Counted from the stretch's first letter, positions 45,701 through 53,373 are shown. The stretch is 64,000 nucleotides of DNA from Deltaproteobacteria bacterium HGW-Deltaproteobacteria-8 (GCA_002840405.1 PHAR01000004.1:346239-410238), one strand, 5' to 3'. Program-made: numbers and translations. The notes: generated by a model from the letters alone, not told the origin.

Positions 45701-45705
45701 CTAGA

Positions 45706-46152
45706 ATGAAACGCATCCTTATCTTCCTGATGTTGCTGGTCCCGACATCAGCACTTGCTGGACAGACGTACGACATCTCTTGTAAAAACGTCACGAACAT
45801 TCTTATAATTCGGGATACTGACCAGTATTTAAAACAACACACCCCACAGGGGTTTGTTCATATCGTAACTTTTTTTCTGAATCCACTTGCCAGGGACGCA
45901 TTCCAGAAGTTCGTCGATGCGTCCCGGCAATCCCAACGTTCTCGCGATGCCGAAGGAGCGCATCCCTATGTATCTCTCTCCATTACAGCAAATGGCGAAT
46001 CGCTGCAGAACGACATACTGGAGATCCGTGGATATAGCGGGACAAAGGTTTGCACATTCATCCTCCTCGAAGAGGATGCCCTCGCCGCCGCACGTTCGGT
46101 TTGCCCGGCGCTGGTGCCCGGCGAAATAATCAAGGTCGGCAAGTGGGAGTAG
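45706..46152 (+). CDS. Secreted small protein, tandem copy 1
   Basis: 148 residues. Signal peptide MKRILIFLMLLVPTSALAGQ, so periplasmic or exported. The mature protein has TYDISCKNVTNILIIRD, TPQGFVHIVTFFLNPLARDAFQKFV, LSITANGESLQNDILEIRGYSG and LAAARSVCPALVPGEIIKVGKWE; two or three Cys could form a disulfide. It is a clear paralogue of the next gene, sharing the signal peptide style, SITANGxSLxND and the VCPxLVP...GxWE ending. No known family. Position right after the Cys/His-cluster protein suggests one operon. An immunity-like role is possible but only inferred from layout. Confidence 0.68.
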   Translation: MKRILIFLMLLVPTSALAGQTYDISCKNVTNILIIRDTDQYLKQHTPQGFVHIVTFFLNPLARDAFQKFVDASRQSQRSRDAEGAHPYVSLSITANGESLQNDILEIRGYSGTKVCTFILLEEDALAAARSVCPALVPGEIIKVGKWE

Positions 46153-46159
46153 CCGACCA

Positions 46160-46603
46160 ATGAAGGTACTCTGCTTTCTCCTCTTGCTGCTGGTCCCCAC
46201 CGTAGTGTGCGCCCAGGCGACCTACGACCTCTCCTGCGGCAACGTGGCCAGGATACGTATTTTTCGCCTCAAGGCCGCTGGTTGGCAAATAGATGCCCCA
46301 CAGGGTTACTTTCATATACTCGCCCTAGACCTGACACCGGATGCGGCTCAAGGGTTTGGAAAACGGCTCAAGACAGCACCCATGACACACTTCCAGTACA
46401 ATGGGATGAACTTAAGAAAAGAAAATCTAACCATTACTGCAAATGGTGGGTCTCTCAGGAATGACACCCCGGCAATGACAGGTTTTTCGGATCAAGGGAT
46501 CGACATCGCCATCATCCGAGAGCAGGACGCTTTCGACGCGGCGCGGGCGGTGTGCCCGACGCTGGTGCCCGCCAAGGTGCTCGAAGACGGTCAGTGGGAG
46601 TAG
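46160..46603 (+). CDS. Secreted small protein, tandem copy 2
   Basis: 147 residues. Signal peptide KVLCFLLLLLVPTVVCAQ. The mature part parallels copy 1: TYDLSCGNVARIRIFRL, APQGYFHILALDLTPDAAQGFGKRL, LTITANGGSLRNDTPAMTGFS and DAARAVCPTLVPAKVLEDGQWE. The Cys residues of DLSC and VCP align with copy 1, suggesting a conserved disulfide. The seven-base spacer before it and the one after it are nearly the same (TAGCCGACCAATGAA and TAGTCGACGGATGAA), which shows tandem duplication of a gene-plus-spacer unit. Function unknown. Confidence 0.68.
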   Translation: MKVLCFLLLLLVPTVVCAQATYDLSCGNVARIRIFRLKAAGWQIDAPQGYFHILALDLTPDAAQGFGKRLKTAPMTHFQYNGMNLRKENLTITANGGSLRNDTPAMTGFSDQGIDIAIIREQDAFDAARAVCPTLVPAKVLEDGQWE

Positions 46604-46610
46604 TCGACGG

Positions 46611-46715
46611 ATGAAATCACTCTGCTTCCTCCTCCTGCTGCTGGTCCCGGCGACCGCATTTGCCCAATCCACCTACGACCTCTCCCGCGCCCGCGCGCCG
46701 GTGACTCTGGCGTAG
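46611..46715 (+). pseudogene. Truncated third copy of the secreted-protein family
   Basis: 34 codons ending in TAG: the signal peptide MKSLCFLLLLLVPATAFAQ and the first mature residues STYDLS match copies 1 and 2, then the frame diverges (RARAPVTLA) and stops where the others go on with CGNV. The spacer before it matches the one before copy 2. It is best read as a remnant of a third duplication whose 3' part was lost or replaced. Too short for the ORF track. Confidence 0.65.
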
Positions 46716-46755
46716 CGCTTTGACGGGCAGTCCGAGTCAAGGACGGCGGTCCAAC

Positions 46756-46792
46756 AAAAAGGCCGGAGCCCCCTGCGGAACCCCGGCCTTTG
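46756..46792 (-). terminator. Intrinsic terminator, mainly for the AOR gene
   Basis: AAAGGCCGG and CCGGCCTTT pair around a 16-base loop; the minus strand reads into TTTTTGTTG after the stem. It lies 25 bases after the AOR stop and also closes the island on the plus strand. Confidence 0.75.
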
Positions 46793-46816
46793 TCATTGCC
46801 TCAAACGGTTGCGGAT

Positions 46817-48550
46817 CTAGCTGACCTTGGCGGCCTGCATCTCCTCAGCGGTGAAGTCCCATGTGGTGCCGTGGGGCATGAGCTTCTCGGTGCGGAAGAA
46901 GTCCGGCAGCTGGTCGTCCTTGGCCGTGAACCCGGCAGCCGTGTTGAAGGCGATCTCGTCCTTCAGGCAGGCCACGCCCAGCGCCACCACGTCGTCCACG
47001 GTGTAAGGCTTGCCGGTGAGGGCGGCCACCAGGTCGGCGATGCAGGGCACGCCGTCGGCGTTGTCCAGCACGGCAAAGGCCACGAACAGACACAGGCCCA
47101 GCGAGTCCACCGCCGCCGTGGCGATCTGCAGGTTCTTGCTGATCTCGATCTGGCCTTCCTTGCCGGTGGGCGACACGTCGCCGCCGACCTTCAGGATGTT
47201 CTGGCACACGGCGTAGCCAGCGGTGTGGTCCGCGCCCTGGGTGGTGGTGCAGTAGGTCACGCCGATGCCCTTGACGCTGCGCGGGTCGTAGGCAGGCAGG
47301 GCCTGGTTCTTGACCACGGGCACGCGGTCCACGCCGAAGGCCTGGGCGGCAAACCCGGTGCCGTTGCCCATGATGCGGCCCAGGGAGTCGTTCTTGTCGC
47401 CCACGCGCTGCAGAAGCTTCACAGCGGCCTTGCCGTCGCCCCAGGGCACGATGCCCGCCTCCATGGCCATGGCCAGGGCGTTGCCCAGGTCGATGGTGTC
47501 CATGCCCATGTCGTCGCAGGTGCGGTCGAGCATGGCGATGTCGTCCAGGTCCTTGATCAGCGTGTCCGCGCCGAAGGCCCACACGGTCTCATACTCAAAC
47601 CCGCTGGTCAGGTACTTGCCCTGCTTGTCCACATACTCCTGGGAGCACTGGATGACGCAGCCGGTGTGGCAGCCGTGCTTGACCTTGCCGCCGCGCTTGG
47701 TGATGGTCTCGGCGATGGCCTCGCCAGAGATTGCGGCGGCATGCTCGAAGCGGCCCTCGCGGAAGTTCTTGGTGGGCAGCGCGCCCGCCTCGTTGATGAT
47801 GTTCACCAGGATGGCGGTGCCAAAGGCTGGCAGGCCCTGGCCCGTGACCGGGTGGCCCAGCAGGATCTGCGCCCAGCGCTTGGCTGCGGCCTTGAACTTC
47901 TCCGGATCTGCGGCGGGGAGCATGCCGCAGCCCGCATCATCCAGGACGATGGCCTTGACCTTCTTGGAGCCCATGACCGCGCCCAGGCCGCCGCGCCCGG
48001 CCGCGCGGGACGGACGGCCCTCGGGGTCGGAGAACTGCACCGAGGCGGCCATGCGGCAGGTCTCGCCGGCCGGGCCGATGAGCATGGTGCCGGTCTTGGG
48101 GCCGTACTTGGCCAGGATCTTGTCCATGCTGGCGTAGGTGCCCAGGCCGATGAGCTCGTCCGCGGCCTCGAACTTCACGCCGTCCTTGGTGATGATGATG
48201 TTGGTGAAGGGCGCGTCAGCCTCGGGCTTGTCCTCCAGCACGATGGCCAGGATGCCCAGCTTGGCGAGCTTCTGCGCGAACTGGCCGCCGGAGTTGCTCT
48301 CCTTGATGGTGCCGGTCAAGGGCGACTTGGCGCCGAGGGAGACGCGGCCGGAGTTGGCCACGATGGTGCCCGTGAGCACGCCTGCGGCGGCCACCAGCTT
48401 GTTGGCGGCGGACAAGGCGTGGGCCGTGGCCGGGACCTCGTCCAGCACGATGCGCGAAGTCAGGGCGCGGCCGCCCAGGCCGAGGTACTTGCCCAACTCC
48501 TCGAAGTGGAATTCCTTGGTGCGGGTGTTGATGCGCAGTATCTTAGACAT
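46817..48550 (-). CDS. Aldehyde:ferredoxin oxidoreductase family, tungsten enzyme
   Basis: 577 residues. It oxidises an aldehyde to the acid with ferredoxin in the cytoplasm, using tungsten bis-pyranopterin and one [4Fe-4S] cluster. N-terminal ELGKYLGLGGRALTSRI, then GRVSLGAKSPLTGTIKESNSGG and ACR..GRGGLGAVMGSKKVKAIVL-type cofactor motifs (AAGRGGLGAVMGSKKVKAI). Cluster ligands are in CHTGCVIQC (~290) with the fourth Cys in SLGLCLFVAF (~500). Pterin-binding DxxGLC/D-type SLGLC and DTIDLGNALA are visible. It is one of several AOR subfamilies; the aldehyde is not determined. Its promoter faces that of cysQ. Confidence 0.93.
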   Translation of the reverse strand: MSKILRINTRTKEFHFEELGKYLGLGGRALTSRIVLDEVPATAHALSAANKLVAAAGVLTGTIVANSGRVSLGAKSPLTGTIKESNSGGQFAQKLAKLGILAIVLEDKPEADAPFTNIIITKDGVKFEAADELIGLGTYASMDKILAKYGPKTGTMLIGPAGETCRMAASVQFSDPEGRPSRAAGRGGLGAVMGSKKVKAIVLDDAGCGMLPAADPEKFKAAAKRWAQILLGHPVTGQGLPAFGTAILVNIINEAGALPTKNFREGRFEHAAAISGEAIAETITKRGGKVKHGCHTGCVIQCSQEYVDKQGKYLTSGFEYETVWAFGADTLIKDLDDIAMLDRTCDDMGMDTIDLGNALAMAMEAGIVPWGDGKAAVKLLQRVGDKNDSLGRIMGNGTGFAAQAFGVDRVPVVKNQALPAYDPRSVKGIGVTYCTTTQGADHTAGYAVCQNILKVGGDVSPTGKEGQIEISKNLQIATAAVDSLGLCLFVAFAVLDNADGVPCIADLVAALTGKPYTVDDVVALGVACLKDEIAFNTAAGFTAKDDQLPDFFRTEKLMPHGTTWDFTAEEMQAAKVS

Positions 48551-48613
48551 CTCGTCGCTCCTTGTTTATTGTTGCCCAGGCACGCGGCCTTGACTCTGTG
48601 TGATGTTAAGATG

Positions 48614-48641
48614 AGGATACGTCCTGAAAATTTAAAGTCAA
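48614..48641 (-). promoter_or_regulatory. Candidate promoter of the AOR gene
   Basis: On the minus strand TTGACT (48641-48636) and TATCCT (48619-48614) are 16 bases apart. The expected start near 48607 leaves a leader of ~55 bases with a GGAG site before the ATG. Confidence 0.42.
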
Positions 48642-48660
48642 ATATATTTGGTTGTTATGT

Positions 48661-48680
48661 CTTGTGTGACATATATCAAG
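48661..48680. promoter_or_regulatory. Crp/Fnr-like dyad between AOR and cysQ
   Basis: CTTGTGTGACATATATCAAG has matching ends (CTTG/CAAG) and contains TGTGA-N6-TCA, one perfect and one partial Crp half-site. Its centre lies ~63 bases upstream of the predicted AOR start, a usual activator position, and overlaps the likely cysQ promoter (TTGGTT-18-TATATC). Confidence 0.4.
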
Positions 48681-48703
48681 CCCGACACACGGAGGGAGCC
48701 CTG

Positions 48704-50110
48704 ATGCCCCGGACACAGATTTTGATTGTTACCGCCCGCCCCGAGGCCCTGCTGGGCCTGACGCCGCTGCTGCGCGAGGGCGTGGCCGTGAGCCTGCGCC
48801 CCGGCCTGTCCCTGCGCCAGACCATGATCCAGGACCTGGGCTTCTGCCCGGAATGCGTGGAAGAGCGCGTGCAGACCGTGTTCCTTGACGGCTCTCCCGT
48901 GGACGACATCGACGCCGACAGCGCCAGCCCCGGCTGCACTCTGGCCCTGGCCGGAGCCCTGCCCGGCGTGGCGGGCATCGCCATGCGCCGGGGCAGCCCG
49001 GTGGGCGTGTTCCGCGAAGGCATCACCCATGACACCGGGCACGCCGAGGCCGCGCAAAGCGCCCCGAGCGAACCCCTGGCCGTAACCCTCAAGCTGTTCA
49101 ACTCCGTGGCCCTGGAATGCCTGACATCGGTGCTCGAACAGGGCGTGGAGCTGCGCGCAGGCAGACTGGCGGAGCTGCTCAAGGCCGACCCCGAAGCCCT
49201 GGCAGGGGCCTCCTTCCGCCTGGACGGCCAAGGAATCGACCACGCCGGGCTCGTCGCCGCGCTTTCGGGCCAGGAAGGAACCCTGCGCCTGACCGCCGAG
49301 CCCCTGGCCGCAGAAGCCCCGCACCCTGACCTCATCACCCTGGCGGACATCGCCGAGGCCGCAGGCGCGGCCATCATGGAGGTGCGGCGCACCGGCTTCA
49401 CCGTGCAGTACAAGGACGACACCTCGCCGCTCACCCGCGCCGACCTGGCCTCCAACGAAACCATCCTGCGCGGCCTGGCCGAGCGCTTTCCCGGGGTGCC
49501 GGTGCTTTCCGAAGAGGGCGCGGACATCCCTGTGGAAACCCGCCGCCTCTGGAAACGGCTGTTCATCGTGGACCCGCTGGACGGCACCAAGGAATTCGTC
49601 AAGGAATTAGGGGAGTTTTGCGTGTGCATCGCCCTGGCCAAGGACGGCTTCCCGGCCCTCGGCGCGGTGCACGTGCCCGCGTGGGGCAAGACCTACGTGG
49701 GCGGCCTGGGCCTGGGCGCGTTCCGCCGGGAGAACGGCGACGACAAGAGCGGCGCGTGGCAGGCCATCGCCGTGCGCCAGCCGGACGAGACAGCGTTGAC
49801 CGTCCTGGCCAGCCGCTCGCACCCCTCGCCGGAAACCGAGGCCTTCCTCGCGGACAAGCGCGTGGCCGAGCGCATCACCGCAGGCAGCGCACTCAAGTTC
49901 TGCCTGGTGGCCGAGGGCAAGGCCGACCTGTACCCGCGCCTGAGCGTCGGCATGCGCGAGTGGGACACAGCCGCCGGGCAGGCCGTGCTCGAAGGCGCGG
50001 GCGGCAGCGTGGTGTCCCTCGCGGACGGCCACCCCGGAGAGCGCCTGGCCGTGAACAAGCCCGACCTGCTGAGCGGCACGTTTTTGGCCTCGGCCACGCC
50101 CACCAGATAG
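48704..50110 (+). CDS. cysQ: CysQ-type 3'(2'),5'-bisphosphate nucleotidase fused to an unknown N-terminal domain
   Basis: 468 residues from ATG 48704 (SD CGGAGGGAGCC); the 1106-residue track frame runs antisense through AOR and is not real upstream. The C-terminal ~265 residues are an inositol-monophosphatase-fold CysQ: LITLADIAEAAGAAIMEV, DDTSPLTRADLASNETI, VLSEEG (metal site 1), FIVDPLDGTKEFVKELGEF (metal site 2) and REWDTAAGQAVLEGAGG. It hydrolyses PAP, a by-product of sulfate activation chemistry. The first ~200 residues (ILIVTARPEALLGLTPLLREG, then FCPECVEERVQTVFLDGSPV) are a separate domain that I do not recognise; CPEC may bind metal. The fusion is unusual for CysQ. Confidence 0.88.
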   Translation: MPRTQILIVTARPEALLGLTPLLREGVAVSLRPGLSLRQTMIQDLGFCPECVEERVQTVFLDGSPVDDIDADSASPGCTLALAGALPGVAGIAMRRGSPVGVFREGITHDTGHAEAAQSAPSEPLAVTLKLFNSVALECLTSVLEQGVELRAGRLAELLKADPEALAGASFRLDGQGIDHAGLVAALSGQEGTLRLTAEPLAAEAPHPDLITLADIAEAAGAAIMEVRRTGFTVQYKDDTSPLTRADLASNETILRGLAERFPGVPVLSEEGADIPVETRRLWKRLFIVDPLDGTKEFVKELGEFCVCIALAKDGFPALGAVHVPAWGKTYVGGLGLGAFRRENGDDKSGAWQAIAVRQPDETALTVLASRSHPSPETEAFLADKRVAERITAGSALKFCLVAEGKADLYPRLSVGMREWDTAAGQAVLEGAGGSVVSLADGHPGERLAVNKPDLLSGTFLASATPTR

Positions 50111-50174
50111 CCGGGGAGCCAGGGGCGCTGCCCCTGCACTCTCCTTGCCAGGGGCTCCGCCCCCGGCACCCCCG

Positions 50175-50197
50175 CCAAAGGGCCTGAGGCCCTTTGG
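50175..50197. repeat. Intergenic palindromic element
   Basis: CCAAAGGGCC-TGA-GGCCCTTTGG is a perfect 10-bp hairpin inside a G/C-rich context (GGGGCTCCGCCCCCGGCACCC). It resembles the short repeated extragenic palindromes common between genes in GC-rich Deltaproteobacteria; genome copy number cannot be tested here. Confidence 0.5.
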
Positions 50198-50209
50198 AAT
50201 CCCCAGTAC

Positions 50210-50254
50210 GCCGAAAGAGTTGCTTCAGGTTCCTCCTGAAGCAACTCTTTCGGC
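50210..50254. terminator. Long perfect hairpin after cysQ
   Basis: GCCGAAAGAGTTGCTTCAGG and its exact reverse complement form a 20-bp perfect stem with loop TTCCT. Only CTTTGG follows, so it is a weak terminator by T run but a very stable structure that would protect or end the cysQ transcript. Confidence 0.55.
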
Positions 50255-50299
50255 TTTGGTGAGCCATGGAAAGCCTAGGCCGGGCTCTGACACCCACCC

Positions 50300-50346
50300 A
50301 AGCCAAAGGCCGGGTTCACGCTACGCATGAACCCGGCCTTTGGCTT
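50300..50346. terminator. Long perfect hairpin, bidirectional terminator candidate
   Basis: AAGCCAAAGGCCGGGTTCA and its exact reverse complement form a 19-bp stem with loop CGCTACGCA. AAAGG/CCTTT lie within the stem as in other bidirectional terminators of this window. It separates cysQ from the convergent rmuC. Confidence 0.55.
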
Positions 50347-50397
50347 GATATGAGGGGGTTCGGGGGGGATCATCCCCCCCGGCCGCCGGAGGCTCCC

Positions 50398-51915
50398 CTA
50401 CTCTTCGCTCGCCTGGATCTCGCGCGCGGTGACCTCAAGCGGGTCGAGCACGGGCAGGTCCTTTTCGGGCGAGGCGGCCAGCTCCTTGAAGCGCCGGGCC
50501 TGCACGAGCACGCGCGATTCCAGCGAGCTGACGGTCTTGTTGTAAGCGTCCACCGCGCCAGACAGGCCCTTTCCCACGCGGGCGAAGTGCTCGGCCAGGG
50601 TCACGATGCGCTTGTAGAGCTCACGGCCCAGTTCGTTGATCTGCTGGGCGTTCTCGGCGATCTTTTCCTGCTGCCAGCCGTAGTACACAGCGCGCAGGAG
50701 CGCGATGAGCGTGGTCGGCGAGGCCACGATGACCTTCTGCTTGACGCCCTCCTCGATGAGGGCGGGGTCGTGTTCGAGGGCGGAGCTGAAGAAGATCTCG
50801 CCGGGCAGGAACATGACCACGAACTCCGGCGTGGGCTTCAGGTGATCCCAGTAGCTTTTCTGGCCGAGCTTGGTCATGTGGTCGCGGATCTGCCGGGCAT
50901 GGGACAGCATGTTCTGCTTGCGCGCGTCCTCGTCCTGGGACTCGTAGGCGTTGAGGTAGGCCTCCAGCGGGGCCTTGGCGTCGACCACGACGTTCTTGCC
51001 GCCGGGCAGGCGCACGATCATGTCAGGCCGCAGGCGCCCGTCCTCGGTGGTCACGGAGGTCTGCTCGGTAAAGTCGCAGTAGTTGATCATGCCCGCCAGC
51101 TCGACCACGCGCCTGAGCTGCATCTCGCCCCAACGGCCGCGCACCGTGGGCCGGCGCAGGGCGTCCACGAGCTTCTTGGTCTCCTTTTTCAGGTCAACCT
51201 GATCCGAGGCCAGGAACTTCACCTGCTGGGTCAGCTCCACATAGGCGTTCTGGCGGCTCTTCTCCATCTCCTGGATGCGCGCGTCAACCTGGGTCAGCGA
51301 GTCCTTGATGGGTTTGACCAGGCCCTCGATGTTCTTCTGACGCAGCTCCAGGTCGCCCTTGGCGGCCTCCTGGAAACTCCCCAGGTGCGCCTTGGCCAGT
51401 TCCACGAAGTTTGCGTTGTTGTCCTTCAGCGCATTGGCGGACAGGGCCTTGAAGGTGTCCTGAAGCTTGGCCTGCAGGTCCTCCAGCAGGGCCTGCTTCT
51501 CCAGGGCGGACTTGCGCTCCTCCTCCATGCGCGCGGCGAGGTCGCCCTCGCGCACCTTGAGGGCCGAAAGCTCCCCGCCCAGGGCGAGGAGGCGCTCCTC
51601 CAGGCCGGGCACGCGCGCGGCGGATTCTTCGGCCTTGGCGCGGCGGCCGGTCTCGAAGCGCAATTCGTCGCGCAAGCCCCTGGCCTCGCCCTGGGCGGCG
51701 TCCAGGTCGCAGGCCAGGGACGCCAGGCGCTCCTCGGCCCCGCGCAGGCGCTCAATGAGCCCGGCCTCGTTGGTGCGGGCCTGGGACAGGGCGGCCTCGG
51801 CCTCGGCGCGCAGGGCGGCGCAGTCTGCGGCGGCGCGGGCGCGCAGCAGGACAAAGACCAGGACAGCGCCCAGAACAAGGCCTGCGAGGAGGGCCGGGAG
51901 CATCGCGATGTCCAC
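50398..51915 (-). CDS. rmuC: DNA recombination protein RmuC
   Basis: 505 residues. An N-terminal membrane anchor (LPALLAGLVLGAVLVFVLLRA) is followed by a long coiled coil (~35-200, ERLASLACDLDAAQGEARGLRDEL) and the RmuC domain: VRGRWGEMQLRRVVELAGM, RPDMIVRLPGGKNVVVDAKAPLEAYL (PD-(D/E)XK-like nuclease fold with D..DAK) and YWDHLKPTPEFVVMFLPGE. RmuC limits inversions at short inverted repeats, probably as a nuclease. That the gene lies beside two long perfect hairpins is a coincidence worth noting. A flavoprotein gene ends three bases upstream on the same strand. Confidence 0.95.
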   Translation of the reverse strand: MDIAMLPALLAGLVLGAVLVFVLLRARAAADCAALRAEAEAALSQARTNEAGLIERLRGAEERLASLACDLDAAQGEARGLRDELRFETGRRAKAEESAARVPGLEERLLALGGELSALKVREGDLAARMEEERKSALEKQALLEDLQAKLQDTFKALSANALKDNNANFVELAKAHLGSFQEAAKGDLELRQKNIEGLVKPIKDSLTQVDARIQEMEKSRQNAYVELTQQVKFLASDQVDLKKETKKLVDALRRPTVRGRWGEMQLRRVVELAGMINYCDFTEQTSVTTEDGRLRPDMIVRLPGGKNVVVDAKAPLEAYLNAYESQDEDARKQNMLSHARQIRDHMTKLGQKSYWDHLKPTPEFVVMFLPGEIFFSSALEHDPALIEEGVKQKVIVASPTTLIALLRAVYYGWQQEKIAENAQQINELGRELYKRIVTLAEHFARVGKGLSGAVDAYNKTVSSLESRVLVQARRFKELAASPEKDLPVLDPLEVTAREIQASEE

Positions 51916-51918
51916 GGC

Positions 51919-52494
51919 CTAGTCCGCGATCTTCTTCATGAGCCAGGCCATGTTCTGGCCCAGGGTGCGCATGGTGGCCAGGGCCTCCTCGTCGCCGGAG
52001 ACCTGGCCGGGCTCGCGACCGTAGCCCATGTTCCAGTAGCTGGAGCCGGGCACGATCATCTGGCCGATGAAGAAGAAGTGGTTCAGGGTGTCGAAGGTAT
52101 GGATGGCCCCGCCCCGGCGAGCCGTGACCACGGCGGCCCCGACCTTGCGCTGGAACATGTCGGCGTTGGCGCGGGAGACCATGCCCGAGCGGTCCATGAG
52201 GGCTTTCATGTTGGTGGTCACATCAGCGAAATAGGTGGGCGAACCCAGCAGGATGCCGTCGGCCGCGAGCATCTTCTCGATGTAGCCGTTCAACCTGTCG
52301 TCATCCACGGCGCAGGCCTTGTCCTTGTTCTCGAAGCACTTGTAGCAGGCGATGCAGCCCTGCAGGCCCTTGGGTCCGAGCTGCACCAGCTCGGTCTCGA
52401 TGCCGTGGAGCTTCAGCTCATCCAGGGCCGTGTTCAGCATGATGGCGGTGTTGCCGTTAAGCCTCGCACTGCCGTTGATTGCCAGGACCTTCAT
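51919..52494 (-). CDS. Flavodoxin-family NAD(P)H-dependent FMN reductase / iron-sulfur flavoprotein-like
   Basis: 191 residues. Flavodoxin-like fold: MKVLAINGSARLNGNTAIML is the FMN phosphate loop, LLGSPTYFADVTTNMKALMDRSGM the family motif near the isoalloxazine ring. GCIACYKCFENKDKACAVDDD has the compact Cys set (C-x2-C-x2-C-x7-C) of archaeal and clostridial iron-sulfur flavoproteins, so a [4Fe-4S] cluster is possible. Such proteins pass electrons in anaerobes. SD AGGGAGG precedes ATG 52494. It sits in a minus-strand run of PilZ-like protein, this gene and rmuC with short spacers, probably one operon. Confidence 0.88.
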   Translation of the reverse strand: MKVLAINGSARLNGNTAIMLNTALDELKLHGIETELVQLGPKGLQGCIACYKCFENKDKACAVDDDRLNGYIEKMLAADGILLGSPTYFADVTTNMKALMDRSGMVSRANADMFQRKVGAAVVTARRGGAIHTFDTLNHFFFIGQMIVPGSSYWNMGYGREPGQVSGDEEALATMRTLGQNMAWLMKKIAD

Positions 52495-52506
52495 GCGCTG
52501 CCTCCC

Positions 52507-53373
52507 TTACATTTCGTTCGTGATGCGTTCGGTCCACCGCACGCCCTGCGGGGCGTTCCCGTCCAGGGCGCCCACGGCGGTGAAGCTTATGGCGATGCGC
52601 CGGAGCTTGTCGCCCGGGGCGCTGACGCCCCGCACCAGACCGGCGTACCAGTAGGGCTTAAACTGTTTCTCCTTGAACTGGAAAAGCGAGCACTTGAGTA
52701 CCACCGGGCTGCCGGACTCAAGGCCGGGCGGCACCAGCGCGGCGCGCACCTCCATGGCCAGGCCGCCGGGGGAGATGTCGGTGACGGCGTTCTCCCCGCC
52801 GTTCCGGCCGTCGTAGGCGTTGATCCAGATGTCCGGGGCGGCCTCGGGAAAGAACAGGCGGCTGGTCTCGGCGTCGGCGGTCCAGAGGCGCACGTGCACG
52901 AAGCGCGGGTCGCTGACGCGCTTGCGGGCGTGCCTGCGGCGCGGCACGGACCGAAGCTCCTGCGGGGGCCGCAGCACCACCTGGGGCGGCTCCAGCGCAC
53001 TGTGCTGAGCCTTGATCTCGGTCTCAAAGGAGTTGACCTTGCGCCCGCCCTGGCGCACCGGGGCGAAGAAGGCGGTCACGGCCCGGCCAGGGCGCAGCTC
53101 CTGGGACGTGGAGCTGTCCAAAAGCTCGCAGACCAGGCCCTCCGGCCCGGCGCTGACGGGCAGGCAGCGGGCCAGGGGCTCGCCTGAGGGGCCGGGCAAA
53201 AGGTCCAGGGGTGCGGCGTGGCGGATGAGGCCAGCCATGAGCGCCTCCGGGGTCGCGGCCGGGACAACGCGGGCAGGGCGCGGCGACCGGGCATACCGGC
53301 CCAGCGCGAAACCGCCCAGGACGCCCAGGACCACCAGGAGCGCAACACCAGACCACACGACCACATCACCCAT
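52507..53373 (-). CDS. PilZ-like domain membrane protein
   Basis: 288 residues. One N-terminal transmembrane segment (VVWSGVALLVVLGVLGGFALG). Residues ~45-130 resemble a YcgR N-terminal-type region (LARCLPVSAGPEGLVCELLD, then PGRAVTAFFAPVRQGGRKVNSFETEI). A PilZ-like domain follows: RRRHARKRVSDPRFVHVRL (RxxxR c-di-GMP site) and VTDISPGGLAMEVRA (D-x-S-x-x-G). Both c-di-GMP motifs are present, so it is probably a membrane-tethered c-di-GMP receptor affecting motility or surface functions. Ligand binding is inferred from the motifs. SD GGGAG precedes ATG 53373. The next gene starts 12 bases after the stop. Confidence 0.75.
   Translation of the reverse strand: MGDVVVWSGVALLVVLGVLGGFALGRYARSPRPARVVPAATPEALMAGLIRHAAPLDLLPGPSGEPLARCLPVSAGPEGLVCELLDSSTSQELRPGRAVTAFFAPVRQGGRKVNSFETEIKAQHSALEPPQVVLRPPQELRSVPRRRHARKRVSDPRFVHVRLWTADAETSRLFFPEAAPDIWINAYDGRNGGENAVTDISPGGLAMEVRAALVPPGLESGSPVVLKCSLFQFKEKQFKPYWYAGLVRGVSAPGDKLRRIAISFTAVGALDGNAPQGVRWTERITNEM

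Noticed and set aside
45179-46750. Prophage
   Set aside because: Only one protein has a phage-like motif; no integrase, portal, terminase, tail or attachment repeats are seen.
46790-50110. 1106-codon plus-strand frame
   Set aside because: Only the part from 48704 is real (cysQ). The rest is antisense to the AOR gene, whose motifs are clear on the minus strand; long empty frames are common in GC-rich DNA.
50140-50350. CRISPR array
   Set aside because: The three hairpins are different sequences with no regular spacer length and no cas genes are present.
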